Below, piece by piece: positions 42,731 to 51,266 of a stretch of 64,000 nt of DNA. The stretch is from UBA7332 sp051652645. GTDB taxonomy: Bacteria; Bacteroidota; Bacteroidia; Bacteroidales; UBA7332. How positions within the stretch are numbered: position 1 is the first letter of the stretch; each line of letters opens with the position of its first letter. The stretch covers positions 62,001 to 126,000 of the forward strand of contig JBOFUP010000008.1 in assembly GCA_051652645.1 (NCBI GenBank), written 5' to 3'. A model generated the notes under the pieces. That model saw nothing but the letters and a program-made list of their open reading frames with translations. It was not told the DNA's origin and did not search any database. The position numbers and the translations under genes are program-made.

Positions 42731-43834
42731 CTATTGATTTAGAATAATTTCTCCTTGATTAACCTCATAAAGCGAGTAATCTGACCCAACTTTTTGGATA
42801 ATCTCATTTAGGTACTCCCTGTTTGTGTCAGTAATAAATATTTGACCAAACTCTTCACCAGCAACCAATTTTATGATTTGCTCCATTCTTGTACTGTCGA
42901 GCTTATCAAAGATATCATCAAGAAGCAATAGAGGCTTGTCCTGAATATGTCTCTTTAGGTAATCAAATTGGGCAAATTTGAGTGCTATCAGGAAAGTTTT
43001 GCTCTGCCCCTGAGAACCAATCTTTCTTATCGGGTAATCACCCAATTGCATTAATAGGTCATCCTTATGTATGCCCTTGGTTGTATATCCTAATATTCTA
43101 TCACGCTGACGAGATTGAATCAGTTTATTTCTAAAATCACCCTCTGATAGATGTGAGGTATAGTTTAATTCAACCAATTCAGATCCCCTTGAGATGTTCT
43201 TATAGTATGTCTGAAAAACAGGAATAAACTCCTCTATAAACAACATACGTTCTCTATATATCGACTCAGCTAATTCTGCCATTTGATCTTCCCAAATATC
43301 GAAAAGGTCCTCTTCTGGCATATGCTCTGATTTTAGAAGCACATTTCGTTGCTGCAAAGACTTGTTATAACGAATTAACAAATCTAGATATGATTTGTTT
43401 TGCTGAGATATAACCAAATCAAGGAATTTTCGTCTCTCTTCACTTCCTCCATGTATCAACTCGGCATCCTCAGGAGATATCATAACTAAAGGAATCATCC
43501 CAATATGTTCAGAAAACTTATCGTACTCCTTCTTATTTCTTTTGAAGTGCTTTTTCTGTTTTCTTTTCAATCCGCAATATATCTCTTCACTATCACCTTT
43601 AATGATGTATTCCCCTTGAATTACAAAGAAGTCTGAATTATGCGATATGTTTTGTGAATCAGGTAAGTTTGAAAAGCTCTTGCAAAAGGATAAGTAGTAT
43701 ATTGAATCTAATAGATTAGTCTTGCCCATTCCATTATTACCCAAAAAACAATTTATCTTTGGAGAGAAGTTTAAATCAGCTTGAAATATATTCTTATAAT
43801 TGAGTATATGTAACTTACGTAATATCATTATCAC
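42731..43834 (-). CDS. recF: DNA replication/repair protein RecF
   Basis: 367 residues of an SMC-like ABC ATPase. Walker A is G32-NNGMGKT39; a signature motif near SQGQSKTFLIALKFAQ and Walker B in PLLLLDDIFDKLDSTR complete the ATPase. RecF helps RecO and RecR load RecA at single-strand gaps. It is the first gene of the operon leading to the dciA-like and sensor genes, and is divergent from the HU gene. Confidence 0.97.
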   Translation of the reverse strand: MIMILRKLHILNYKNIFQADLNFSPKINCFLGNNGMGKTNLLDSIYYLSFCKSFSNLPDSQNISHNSDFFVIQGEYIIKGDSEEIYCGLKRKQKKHFKRNKKEYDKFSEHIGMIPLVMISPEDAELIHGGSEERRKFLDLVISQQNKSYLDLLIRYNKSLQQRNVLLKSEHMPEEDLFDIWEDQMAELAESIYRERMLFIEEFIPVFQTYYKNISRGSELVELNYTSHLSEGDFRNKLIQSRQRDRILGYTTKGIHKDDLLMQLGDYPIRKIGSQGQSKTFLIALKFAQFDYLKRHIQDKPLLLLDDIFDKLDSTRMEQIIKLVAGEEFGQIFITDTNREYLNEIIQKVGSDYSLYEVNQGEIILNQ

Positions 43835-43924
43835 ATTTGGTTTACTTAGAAAAGTGAGTAAAATTAAGCAATTGATTCGAATATAAAGAGCTATCTATGC
43901 TATTTTATGTAATGATAAAATAAC

Positions 43925-43932
43925 TACCTTTG
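43925..43932 (+). promoter_or_regulatory. -7 element for the HU / HU-LysM gene pair
   Basis: TACCTTTG matches TAnnTTTG, 31 bp before the ATG at 43964. Confidence 0.5.
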
Positions 43933-43963
43933 TTTATCTTAACCTATATCAAACTAGATAATT

Positions 43964-44254
43964 ATGGATAATAAGAATTTTGAAAAACGCCTAGCGGAGC
44001 GCTTCCCCATAAAGAAATCTCTCTTAGAATCTCTAATAAAAGAGACTCAATCATTCATTGGCAAGCGATTAGCTGATTCCGATTCTATTAACATACAAGG
44101 ATTTGGTTCTTTTGAAATAACAAAACAGATTGAACATATAATAACACAACCAGAGAGTGGGAAGAGGCTACTTATGCCACCACATTTAACCATAAACTTC
44201 AATCCTTCTAGATCACTACTTAATAAGTTAAAACTCAGGAAAAATGAACAATAA
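43964..44254 (+). CDS. HU-family DNA-binding protein
   Basis: 96 residues of the HU/IHF type, with the helical dimerisation half (LLESLIKETQSFIGKRL), the INIQGFGSFEI strand and a DNA-binding arm (QPESGKRLLMPPHLTINFNPS). It differs from the standard 90-residue HU in a hydrophobic start and a longer arm. Its end overlaps the start of the HU-LysM gene by 11 bp, so the two products are probably made together and may form mixed dimers. Confidence 0.88.
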   Translation: MDNKNFEKRLAERFPIKKSLLESLIKETQSFIGKRLADSDSINIQGFGSFEITKQIEHIITQPESGKRLLMPPHLTINFNPSRSLLNKLKLRKNEQ

Positions 44255-45578
44255 ATACACCACATCGGATATTGCAGATCATCTAAGCAAGACCTGTAAT
44301 CTCCCTATCCCAATGAGTGACAATTTCTTTCAGGAGTATTTAGAGATCATTACAGAGGGATTATTAGAGGATGGATATGTGGATATTGATGGGTTAGGAA
44401 CTTTTAGAGTCGTAGAGGTTGAGAAGCAGCAGATAGCTAATCTTGAGAATGGCACTGTTCAGGAGATCCCTAAACACAAGAAAGTGATATTTGTAGCTCA
44501 AGAGGAGATAGCTGCAGCTGTCAACGAACCATTTGGAATGTTTGAGCCTTTAATCCTTGAAGACGAAAAGATTAAAATTGAACCTATAGAAGAAGCTGCA
44601 CAACTCTACTTCGAGGAGAGGGAGCCTGATAACGTTCCTCTTCCAATAGATATTGAATTGTCTGATGAACCAATAAAAGGCTCACTGCTTCAACCTGAAC
44701 TAGGTGATTCCGAAGAGAATTTGGATAAATTTGCGAATGATTTCATTAGCCATCTAAAAGCTTCTAAAGATGAAATGATTGCTCAAGAGACTTTTAAACA
44801 AGAAGATGGTAAAACTATGGATGTAGAGCAGAAACCGCAAGAGGTTAAAGCAACCATTGAAGATCTCCCAGATGATCAAATTCAAGAAGAAACTATTGAA
44901 ACACCTACTGAGGAGATAGATAAAACAGAGGATATAGAAAAGCATACTGATACAGTTGACAACAATGAGCAGAGCCTCAATATTGAGGGTATAGTTGTTA
45001 GTGAAACACCGCCCACCAAATCGGCTAATGACAGAGAGGTCAAATCAAATGATATGATAGTAGCCTTAATAATAATGACTCTTGTATTTGTCACAACTCT
45101 AGCTCTGATGTGGTTCAGCGGAATGCTAGATAACCTAATATCCAAAGATGATGCTCCTCAAGAAATAGTTACTAACGTTGATGAGCAATACTCTGAGATT
45201 TCTTTATCTACAACACTATCAAACAGTGAGACAACAAAGAGTGACAGTGTATATGAAACTTATGCTCAAGTAAATCAAAGTACTATCGCCGCAGAACCTT
45301 TAAAGAACACCAATACAATTGTAAAAACTGAGACTACGCCTATTTATGAAACAATCTCAAAAGGCGTTATGCTTACCTCATTGGCAAAGAAACATTATGG
45401 AAATAAGTTCTTTTGGTGCTATATATATGAAGAAAATAGATCAAAAATAAAAAACCCTAATCTTATTCCTCTAGGGACTAAACTTACTATAGCCCCTCGG
45501 GAGAAGTATGGAATAGATCCTACTAACAGAGAATCTGTAGAAAAAGCAAAAGCTCTTTGTAATAAATTGAGCAAATAA
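44244..45578 (+). CDS. Membrane-spanning HU-like protein with C-terminal LysM-type domain
   Basis: 444 residues. The first 95 or so residues resemble an HU fold (SDNFFQEYLEIITEGLLEDGYVDIDGLGTFRVVEVE). A long acidic, Glu-rich linker follows (about 100-265), then one membrane helix (about 271-291, MIVALIIMTLVFVTTLALMWF). After it lies a low-complexity segment and a LysM-like domain (about 373-425, SLAKKHYGNKFFWCYIYEEN and NPNLIPLGTKLTIAP). If the helix is oriented N-in, the HU part is cytoplasmic and the LysM part periplasmic, so the protein could connect DNA to peptidoglycan. Co-transcribed with the HU gene. Orientation and DNA binding are inferred. Confidence 0.85.
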   Translation: MNNKYTTSDIADHLSKTCNLPIPMSDNFFQEYLEIITEGLLEDGYVDIDGLGTFRVVEVEKQQIANLENGTVQEIPKHKKVIFVAQEEIAAAVNEPFGMFEPLILEDEKIKIEPIEEAAQLYFEEREPDNVPLPIDIELSDEPIKGSLLQPELGDSEENLDKFANDFISHLKASKDEMIAQETFKQEDGKTMDVEQKPQEVKATIEDLPDDQIQEETIETPTEEIDKTEDIEKHTDTVDNNEQSLNIEGIVVSETPPTKSANDREVKSNDMIVALIIMTLVFVTTLALMWFSGMLDNLISKDDAPQEIVTNVDEQYSEISLSTTLSNSETTKSDSVYETYAQVNQSTIAAEPLKNTNTIVKTETTPIYETISKGVMLTSLAKKHYGNKFFWCYIYEENRSKIKNPNLIPLGTKLTIAPREKYGIDPTNRESVEKAKALCNKLSK

Positions 45579-45620
45579 AAAAAGGAGTGCATCACAAAAT
45601 GCACTCCTTTTTTTATTTGC
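45571..45620 (+). terminator. Terminator overlapping the HU-LysM stop codon
   Basis: A perfect 22-bp stem with 6-nt loop whose left arm includes the TAA stop codon (45576-45578) and whose right arm has seven T's. It may also stop transcription of the minus-strand FHA gene. Confidence 0.75.
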
Positions 45621-45739
45621 TCAAAGCTGTTCTTATATATTCTCAATACAATGACATATAGCTAGAAACTGCACTATTAAAGGCTATATTCTATCAATAC
45701 ATTGTTGTTATGGTAAGACTATACAGTACAATTTGTATG

Positions 45740-46252
45740 TTACTCCTCATCATATGCACCCTCGGGCAGACGAACGATAATAGTAGTTGCTCCTAAGGTT
45801 GCGAAAGTAGACTCCTTTCTTAGGACTACTCTCTGATTCTTGCCTATTATCTCATGTTCAAGAAAAGTTCCTACAATGCTAGGGAAATCTCGTATTGTAT
45901 ATACAATCTTTCCACTTTTATCCTCTTTAAGATTAACAACAGTGTGCTGTCTATCCATACTAGGATCTGATGTAATAACTGCTATCTGAACCTCTGTACC
46001 CTTTGAGCGACGACCAATAATATTGTCCCCCATTTGAAGAGCAAATTCTTGTCTGAATCCAAATTGATTCTCCAAGACCACCACACTTCCTAAAGAGAAA
46101 TCCTTATTATCCTCAATAATCTTCTTGGTTATTCTAATACCAAACTTACGCCCACAATCAGGACAGTGAAATCTCAAGGCTTGACCCTCTGTATAACGTG
46201 TTTCGTCAAAGCTGATGAAGTTATCACAGCGCGGACATACTATTTTCTTCAT
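45740..46252 (-). CDS. Zinc-ribbon / FHA-domain protein
   Basis: 170 residues. An N-terminal zinc ribbon with C6-x2-C9 and C30-x2-C33 is followed by a forkhead-associated domain (about 65-165, GDNIIGRRSKGTEVQI and DPSMDRQHTVVNL). FHA domains read phosphothreonine, and here the conserved R and SxxH-like residues (GRR and S-x-x-RQH) are present. No Ser/Thr kinase gene is adjacent. The combination suggests a small cytoplasmic phospho-signalling adaptor, unknown pathway. Confidence 0.82.
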   Translation of the reverse strand: MKKIVCPRCDNFISFDETRYTEGQALRFHCPDCGRKFGIRITKKIIEDNKDFSLGSVVVLENQFGFRQEFALQMGDNIIGRRSKGTEVQIAVITSDPSMDRQHTVVNLKEDKSGKIVYTIRDFPSIVGTFLEHEIIGKNQRVVLRKESTFATLGATTIIVRLPEGAYDEE

Positions 46253-46286
46253 ATAATAGTTAAGTTGTAATTTCTATATTGGGCTA

Positions 46287-46294
46287 CAAAGATA
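46287..46294 (-). promoter_or_regulatory. -7 element for the FHA gene
   Basis: The minus strand reads TATCTTTG (TAnnTTTG), 34 bp before the start codon at 46252. Confidence 0.45.
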
Positions 46295-46324
46295 GCTCTT
46301 TTTTATGCTATCCAATGAAAGCTA

Positions 46325-47515
46325 CTACACTTTACGAGAATAGATTATAACCTTTTGATCATCTGCCATAGTCGTTGCAAAGATATATAGCTCTCCTCCA
46401 TCGCTAATCTTAGAACGTTTTCTTAAATCCTCGACACTCATTGGGAAATTCCTTGTGGCTATATTTGCTTGTGGAGAAACTTTACAAGCCCCTTGCAACC
46501 ATCTTTTAGAGAAAAAATCCATAGAATCAATCCTAAATCGTCTGCCTGGAAAATTATCAATCAATACATCTGAAGTGTACAGATGGCTATGCTTATGCAA
46601 TTTCTTCAATCTAAATCGAGTAACAATAGTTTTAAATGCACCAGCTTTCAATAGAGATACATTGGGCTCATATAAGTACTGCTCTGGTTTTGTAACGTAG
46701 ATATTCTGTGATGACCTCTCCTCTTCACGAGTGAAAACGAAGCTCTCCTCCCCACTATTAGAGAAGTTAATACAGTAAATTGGAGGATCTATAACCTCAC
46801 CTCCATTGCGTTGCTCTACTACTACTAACACCTCCTTACACTCGTTTTTAACAGATACGACGTGTATCTCTATGACATCAGGTAACAGCTCAACCACCCT
46901 ATTTATATCTGCCATTGGAGAGAGCTTGACTATTAATCGTTTTGCCTTATTTAGCAAACTATAGTAGAGTGCTGACACATCAGGCTCACAATCAGTAAGC
47001 TCAAATATACGCTTATTACAATCTGATCTTCGAGCTGGGTCTACGTATATAAAATCCAGTTGAGGCAATGACTCAAAAAGTTTCGTTGAATCGCCCTCTA
47101 TTACTTCAATCTGTGTTAGACCCAACTCCTTAAAGTTATGCCTAGCGACATCACAATAGAGTGGATAACGCTCGAAATAGTAGAACTTCTCACATCCCTT
47201 AGATAGAAATGATGAGTCTATACCTAAGCCCCCCGTCAAATCGCAACCTTTATTAGCGGCCATTACCAACCTCTGCTTATAACGTGCAGCTACCTCAGAG
47301 GAACACTGCTCTGAAGCCAACTTTGATGGAAATAGAACCCTTGAATTATTTGACCATGATGGAAGTTTATCCTTCACTTGACGCCTAACAATGATCTGCT
47401 CTACACAGAATGGAACATCTATTGAAGGGTATTTCTTTGCGTTAAGTATTAATCTAGATGGATCTTCACTTTTGTGATCCTCTATGAATTGAAATATATC
47501 TTTGGTAAACTCCAT
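46325..47515 (-). CDS. Class I SAM-dependent methyltransferase with THUMP-like C-terminal domain
   Basis: 396 residues. SAM motif I is DLTGGLGIDSSFLS, and the motif IV region reads FIYVDPARRS. The C-terminal part (about 280-396, ARFKRLKKLHKHSHLYTSDVLIDNFPGR region) corresponds to the THUMP-like domain of Bacteroidota methyltransferases. The substrate, probably RNA or DNA, is unknown. It has its own promoter and is separated from the DUF1015 gene by a terminator. Confidence 0.85.
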   Translation of the reverse strand: MEFTKDIFQFIEDHKSEDPSRLILNAKKYPSIDVPFCVEQIIVRRQVKDKLPSWSNNSRVLFPSKLASEQCSSEVAARYKQRLVMAANKGCDLTGGLGIDSSFLSKGCEKFYYFERYPLYCDVARHNFKELGLTQIEVIEGDSTKLFESLPQLDFIYVDPARRSDCNKRIFELTDCEPDVSALYYSLLNKAKRLIVKLSPMADINRVVELLPDVIEIHVVSVKNECKEVLVVVEQRNGGEVIDPPIYCINFSNSGEESFVFTREEERSSQNIYVTKPEQYLYEPNVSLLKAGAFKTIVTRFRLKKLHKHSHLYTSDVLIDNFPGRRFRIDSMDFFSKRWLQGACKVSPQANIATRNFPMSVEDLRKRSKISDGGELYIFATTMADDQKVIIYSRKV

Positions 47516-47540
47516 TATTTATTGCATTATAAAGATATAG

Positions 47541-47548
47541 CAAAGGTA
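47541..47548 (-). promoter_or_regulatory. -7 element for the methyltransferase gene
   Basis: The minus strand reads TACCTTTG (TAnnTTTG), 25 bp before the start at 47515. The terminator hairpin of the upstream gene begins 9 bp further on. Confidence 0.45.
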
Positions 47549-47557
47549 ACAAAAAAA

Positions 47558-47592
47558 ATAGGACCGATTTCACTAGGTGAAATCGGTCCTAT
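47558..47592 (-). terminator. Terminator of the DUF1015 gene
   Basis: A perfect 16-bp stem (ATAGGACCGATTTCAC and its complement) with a 3-nt loop, followed on the minus strand by TTTTTTTGTT. Confidence 0.85.
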
Positions 47593-47628
47593 TATGTGAC
47601 TCTTTTATACTATGGTAAAAGAAAGTAA

Positions 47629-48870
47629 TTAGTCTAACTTATGTACCACTAAACCTGATCTTAACTTAGGTTCGAACCAAGTTGTCTTTGGTGGCATAAT
47701 ATTACCTGTATCAGCAATATCCATTAACTGTTTCATTGATACCGGATAGAGTGCTAATGCAGCAGCCATTTCGCCAGAATCAACACGCTTCTTGAGTTCA
47801 CCAAGACCTCTAATTCCACCCACGAAATCAACTCTTTTAGAGCTTCTAAGATCATCTATACCTAGTATATCGTGAAGAATAAGATTAGATGATACTGTTA
47901 CGTCTAAAACTCCAATAGGATCATTAGTGTATCTACCCTCTTTGGCTGTCAATGAGTACCATTTCCCATCAACATAAAGTGAGAAGTTATGTAAACAGCA
48001 AGGCTTGTAAATCTCATCACCTTTACATTCAACTATAAAGTCGTCTTGCAACTTAGCCAAGAATTGATTTACTGATAATCCATTAAGATCAGTAACTACT
48101 CTATTGTAGTCAATGATTCTCAGTTGATCATCTGGGAAACATACTGCCAAGAAGAAGTTGTACTCCTCGTCACCTGTATGATTTGGATTATTTCGTCCTT
48201 TTTCAGCACCTACCAATGCTGCTGCTGCTGTACGATGATGCCCATCAGCAATATAGAGATAAGGCATTTGGGCAAATAGTTCAGTGACTCTACTATTTAC
48301 AGCCTCATCTTTGATGACCCAGAAGTGGTGTCCAATACCATCTACTGAGGTAAAGTTATATTCAGGAGTTGCCTTTACTGTATCCTTTATTATTTTGTCT
48401 ATTTCCAACTGCTTTGGGAATGCAAAAAATACAGGTTCCATATTTGCATTATTCACACGAACATGCTTCATACGATCCTCCTCTTTGTCTCTTCTTGTCA
48501 GCTCATGTTTGCGAATAGCCCCGCTCATATAGTCTTCCACATGAGCACATACGCAAAGGCCATACTGTGTACGCCCATCCATAGTTTGGGCATAAACATA
48601 GTAATACTCTTTATCATCCTGAACTAGAAAACCTTTTTCTTGGAAAAGCTTAAAATTCTCTAGAGCCTTCTCGTATACAGGCTCTGCATGCTCATCATAA
48701 CCAATCGGGAAATCTATTTCTGGTTTTATGATATGATAAAGAGATTTATCATTACCAACAGCCTCTCTACGAGCCTCTTCTGAACTCAACACATCATACG
48801 GACGTGAAGCTACTTGTTCTACCATAGATTGCGGGGGACGCAACCCTTTGAAAGGTTTAATTCTTGCCAT
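47629..48870 (-). CDS. DUF1015 family protein (SerK/ParB-like fold family)
   Basis: 413 residues of DUF1015, with ASRPYDVLSSEEARREAVGN near the start, ERVNNANMEPVFFAF and the conserved YIADGHHRTAAAAL in the middle, and an FVGGIRGLGEL segment later. Archaeal and staphylococcal relatives (SerK, SbnI) are free-serine kinases of the ParB/Srx fold, and IADGHHR is their conserved catalytic stretch. In Bacteroidota the gene is often near serine or phosphoserine genes, but none is here, so serine kinase activity is only a suggestion. The gene lies 34 bp after the small T9SS-tail-like gene. Confidence 0.85.
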   Translation of the reverse strand: MARIKPFKGLRPPQSMVEQVASRPYDVLSSEEARREAVGNDKSLYHIIKPEIDFPIGYDEHAEPVYEKALENFKLFQEKGFLVQDDKEYYYVYAQTMDGRTQYGLCVCAHVEDYMSGAIRKHELTRRDKEEDRMKHVRVNNANMEPVFFAFPKQLEIDKIIKDTVKATPEYNFTSVDGIGHHFWVIKDEAVNSRVTELFAQMPYLYIADGHHRTAAAALVGAEKGRNNPNHTGDEEYNFFLAVCFPDDQLRIIDYNRVVTDLNGLSVNQFLAKLQDDFIVECKGDEIYKPCCLHNFSLYVDGKWYSLTAKEGRYTNDPIGVLDVTVSSNLILHDILGIDDLRSSKRVDFVGGIRGLGELKKRVDSGEMAAALALYPVSMKQLMDIADTGNIMPPKTTWFEPKLRSGLVVHKLD

Positions 48871-48904
48871 GTCTTTAAATACTGGTTATTAGATTATTAT
48901 AAGA

Positions 48905-49273
48905 TTATCTCTTATGTATTATTTTTCCACTTAATGCACGTTTGCCTTGGGTAAAGCGATAGATATAGGCTCCTTGCGAAACAACAACACCTTTATCACT
49001 CTTTCCATCCCATATTACTGGCCTTATTGATCCTGACCTAAATTCTATTAGCCTAACCCGTTGTCCTACTAAGTCAAATATCTCAATCACACCCACCTCT
49101 CCTGTGTCAAAAAAGGTAAAAGTAGTCTGATTAAGAAATGAATCATAGTTTACCTGAATACTCTTTATATTGCTATACTCAGCCCTTTTCTTTTGAGCTT
49201 CGATTGGAGCTGTATAGCTATTGAAAAGGAGACTACAGATAGCAACTACGAATAGCCAAGCTAAGTAGTTCAT
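48905..49273 (-). CDS. Small exported protein consisting mainly of a FlgD/T9SS-tail-like beta-sandwich
   Basis: 122 residues: signal peptide (LFVVAICSLLFNSYTA) and then almost only one Ig-like domain (about 40-122), with VGVIEIFDLVGQRV, VIWDGKSDKGVVVSQGAYIYRF and SGKIIHKR. These are the strands of the T9SS type A sorting / FlgD Ig domain, yet no cargo domain precedes it. It could be a minimal surface protein or a component interacting with the secretion machinery. It is probably co-transcribed with the DUF1015 gene. Confidence 0.75.
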   Translation of the reverse strand: MNYLAWLFVVAICSLLFNSYTAPIEAQKKRAEYSNIKSIQVNYDSFLNQTTFTFFDTGEVGVIEIFDLVGQRVRLIEFRSGSIRPVIWDGKSDKGVVVSQGAYIYRFTQGKRALSGKIIHKR

Positions 49274-49321
49274 AAATCCCTATTTTGTCGCAATGTAAAC
49301 AATATTTTCTATATCAATACA

Positions 49322-49357
49322 AAAACGGGGTAAAAAAGATCCCTTTTACCCCGTTTT
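49322..49357 (-). terminator. Terminator of the DUF4954-glmS operon
   Basis: A perfect 14-bp stem (AAAACGGGGTAAAA and complement) with an 8-nt loop, 17 bp after the glmS stop codon, followed by a T-rich tail on the minus strand. Confidence 0.85.
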
Positions 49358-49374
49358 AATATATTTTAGTGATA

Positions 49375-51219
49375 TTATTCTACTGTTACCGACTTAGCCA
49401 AGTTTCTAGGTTGATCTACATCCATCCCCCTAGTCACTGCAATATGATAAGATAGCAACTGAAGTGGAATAACAGAAAGCAGAGGATCAAGCATCTCCAA
49501 TGTAGAGGGAACCTCTATTGAGTAATCTGCTAAATCTCTAACTACTTGATCTCCTTCTGTCACTATAGCAATAACCCGTCCTTGTCTTGCCTTAATCTCT
49601 TGTATATTACTAACCACTTTCTCATAAAGAGCATTCTTGGTTGCAATAACAACAACTGGCATCTCTGAGTCAATAAGCGCAATTGGACCATGTTTCATCT
49701 CCGCTGCTGGATACCCCTCTGCATGGATGTATGATATCTCTTTAAGCTTTAATGCACCCTCAAGAGCTACCGGATAGTTTGCACTGCGGCCTAAGTAGAT
49801 AAAATTACGCGCATAAGTAAATATTGTTGAGAAACTTCTTATCTCATTATCCTTTTTAAGTATAGCCTCTATCTTTGATGGTATGCGTTTTAGCTCTGAT
49901 ATTGTAGATTCTACTACTTCTTGCTCTATTACCCCTAAAGACTTAGCTATTGTAAGAGCTAACATGACCAACACAGTCACTTGACCTGTAAAAGCTTTCG
50001 TTGATGCTACACCAATCTCAGGGCCTACGTGTATATATGATCCTGAATGAGTATTTCGAGCAATTGATGAACCAACAGCATTGCATATTCCATAAATAAA
50101 GGCTCCCTTATCTCTTGCCAACTCAATAGCAGCAAGCGTGTCTGCTGTTTCTCCTGATTGAGATAACGCTATTACTATATCATCTGGATATATAACAGGA
50201 TTTCTATATCTAAACTCCGAAGCATATTCCACCTCAACCGGAATTCTACAGTAACTCTCAATTAAGTGTTCTCCAATAAGAGCTGCATGCCATGATGTAC
50301 CACAAGCAACAAATATGATTCGACGAGCATTTCTAAACTTCTCAATATTATCAAGAACCCCAGATAATATGACATCATTACTCTCCACATTGACCCGGCC
50401 TTTCATACAGTCTAAGATGGTCCTAGGCTGCTCAAAGATCTCTTTAAGCATAAAATGAGGATAATTACCCCTCTCTAGTTGGCTAATACTAAGTTCTAGT
50501 CTTGTCACTTGTGGTGTTTTATCCACACTCTTAAAGTCTGTTATTCTTAGTTTCTTACCAAGCTCTAATATAGCAATCTCATCATCGTTTACATAAACTA
50601 CATCATTTGTATACTCTACTATTGGTGTAGCATCCGATGCCAAAAAGAATTCATTATCCCCAATACCTATAACCAATGGGCTACTCTTTCTTGCTGCTAT
50701 GAGTTTATTTGGATTACTCTTATCAAGGATAGCAATAGCATATGCACCCACAACTTGGCTCAAAGACAACTGTACAGCTCTTTCCAAAGAACACTGATTT
50801 GACTCCATAACGTAGTCTATCAAATGAACCAACACCTCTGTGTCTGTACTGCTTAGAAACCTATATCCCTCTAGCTGCAACTTGCTTTTAAGCACCGCAT
50901 AGTTCTCTATTATACCATTATGAATAAGTGCTAGATTACCCGCCATAGAAGAATGAGGATGAGCATTTACGTTATTTGGCTCGCCGTGAGTAGCCCAACG
51001 AGTATGAGCAATACCAATTCCTCCTGATATATCTTGACCCGAAGCAGTCTGCTCCAGATTCTTAACTTTACCCTTAGCCTTATATACGTTCAGCTCCCCT
51101 TGAGCATTTATCATAGCCACACCAGCACTATCATATCCACGATATTCCAAACGCTGAAGACCCTTAATCAATATTGGGTATGCCTCACGATACCCTAAAT
51201 AAGCAACGATTCCACACAT
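49375..51219 (-). CDS. glmS: Glutamine-fructose-6-phosphate aminotransferase (GlmS)
   Basis: 614 residues. Catalytic C2 after the initiator Met (MCGIVAYLG) starts the glutaminase domain with RGYDSAG, HTRWATHGEPN and SSTDTEVLVHLI. Two SIS domains follow (ACGTSWHAALIGEHL, SQSGETADTLAA, GRSANYPVALEGALKLKEISYIHAEGY), ending in DQPRNLAKSVTVE. It forms glucosamine 6-phosphate from fructose 6-phosphate and glutamine, feeding peptidoglycan and LPS. No glmS ribozyme is visible upstream. The DUF4954 gene precedes it by 47 bp. Confidence 0.98.
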   Translation of the reverse strand: MCGIVAYLGYREAYPILIKGLQRLEYRGYDSAGVAMINAQGELNVYKAKGKVKNLEQTASGQDISGGIGIAHTRWATHGEPNNVNAHPHSSMAGNLALIHNGIIENYAVLKSKLQLEGYRFLSSTDTEVLVHLIDYVMESNQCSLERAVQLSLSQVVGAYAIAILDKSNPNKLIAARKSSPLVIGIGDNEFFLASDATPIVEYTNDVVYVNDDEIAILELGKKLRITDFKSVDKTPQVTRLELSISQLERGNYPHFMLKEIFEQPRTILDCMKGRVNVESNDVILSGVLDNIEKFRNARRIIFVACGTSWHAALIGEHLIESYCRIPVEVEYASEFRYRNPVIYPDDIVIALSQSGETADTLAAIELARDKGAFIYGICNAVGSSIARNTHSGSYIHVGPEIGVASTKAFTGQVTVLVMLALTIAKSLGVIEQEVVESTISELKRIPSKIEAILKKDNEIRSFSTIFTYARNFIYLGRSANYPVALEGALKLKEISYIHAEGYPAAEMKHGPIALIDSEMPVVVIATKNALYEKVVSNIQEIKARQGRVIAIVTEGDQVVRDLADYSIEVPSTLEMLDPLLSVIPLQLLSYHIAVTRGMDVDQPRNLAKSVTVE

Positions 51220-51266
51220 ATTATTATCTGGTTATTTTTGTTGTACAACTATTCTATTTATAAATA

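Noticed and set aside
49375..51219. glmS ribozyme upstream of glmS
   Set aside because: Only a 47-bp gap separates glmS from the upstream gene, too short for the ribozyme, and no matching core is present.
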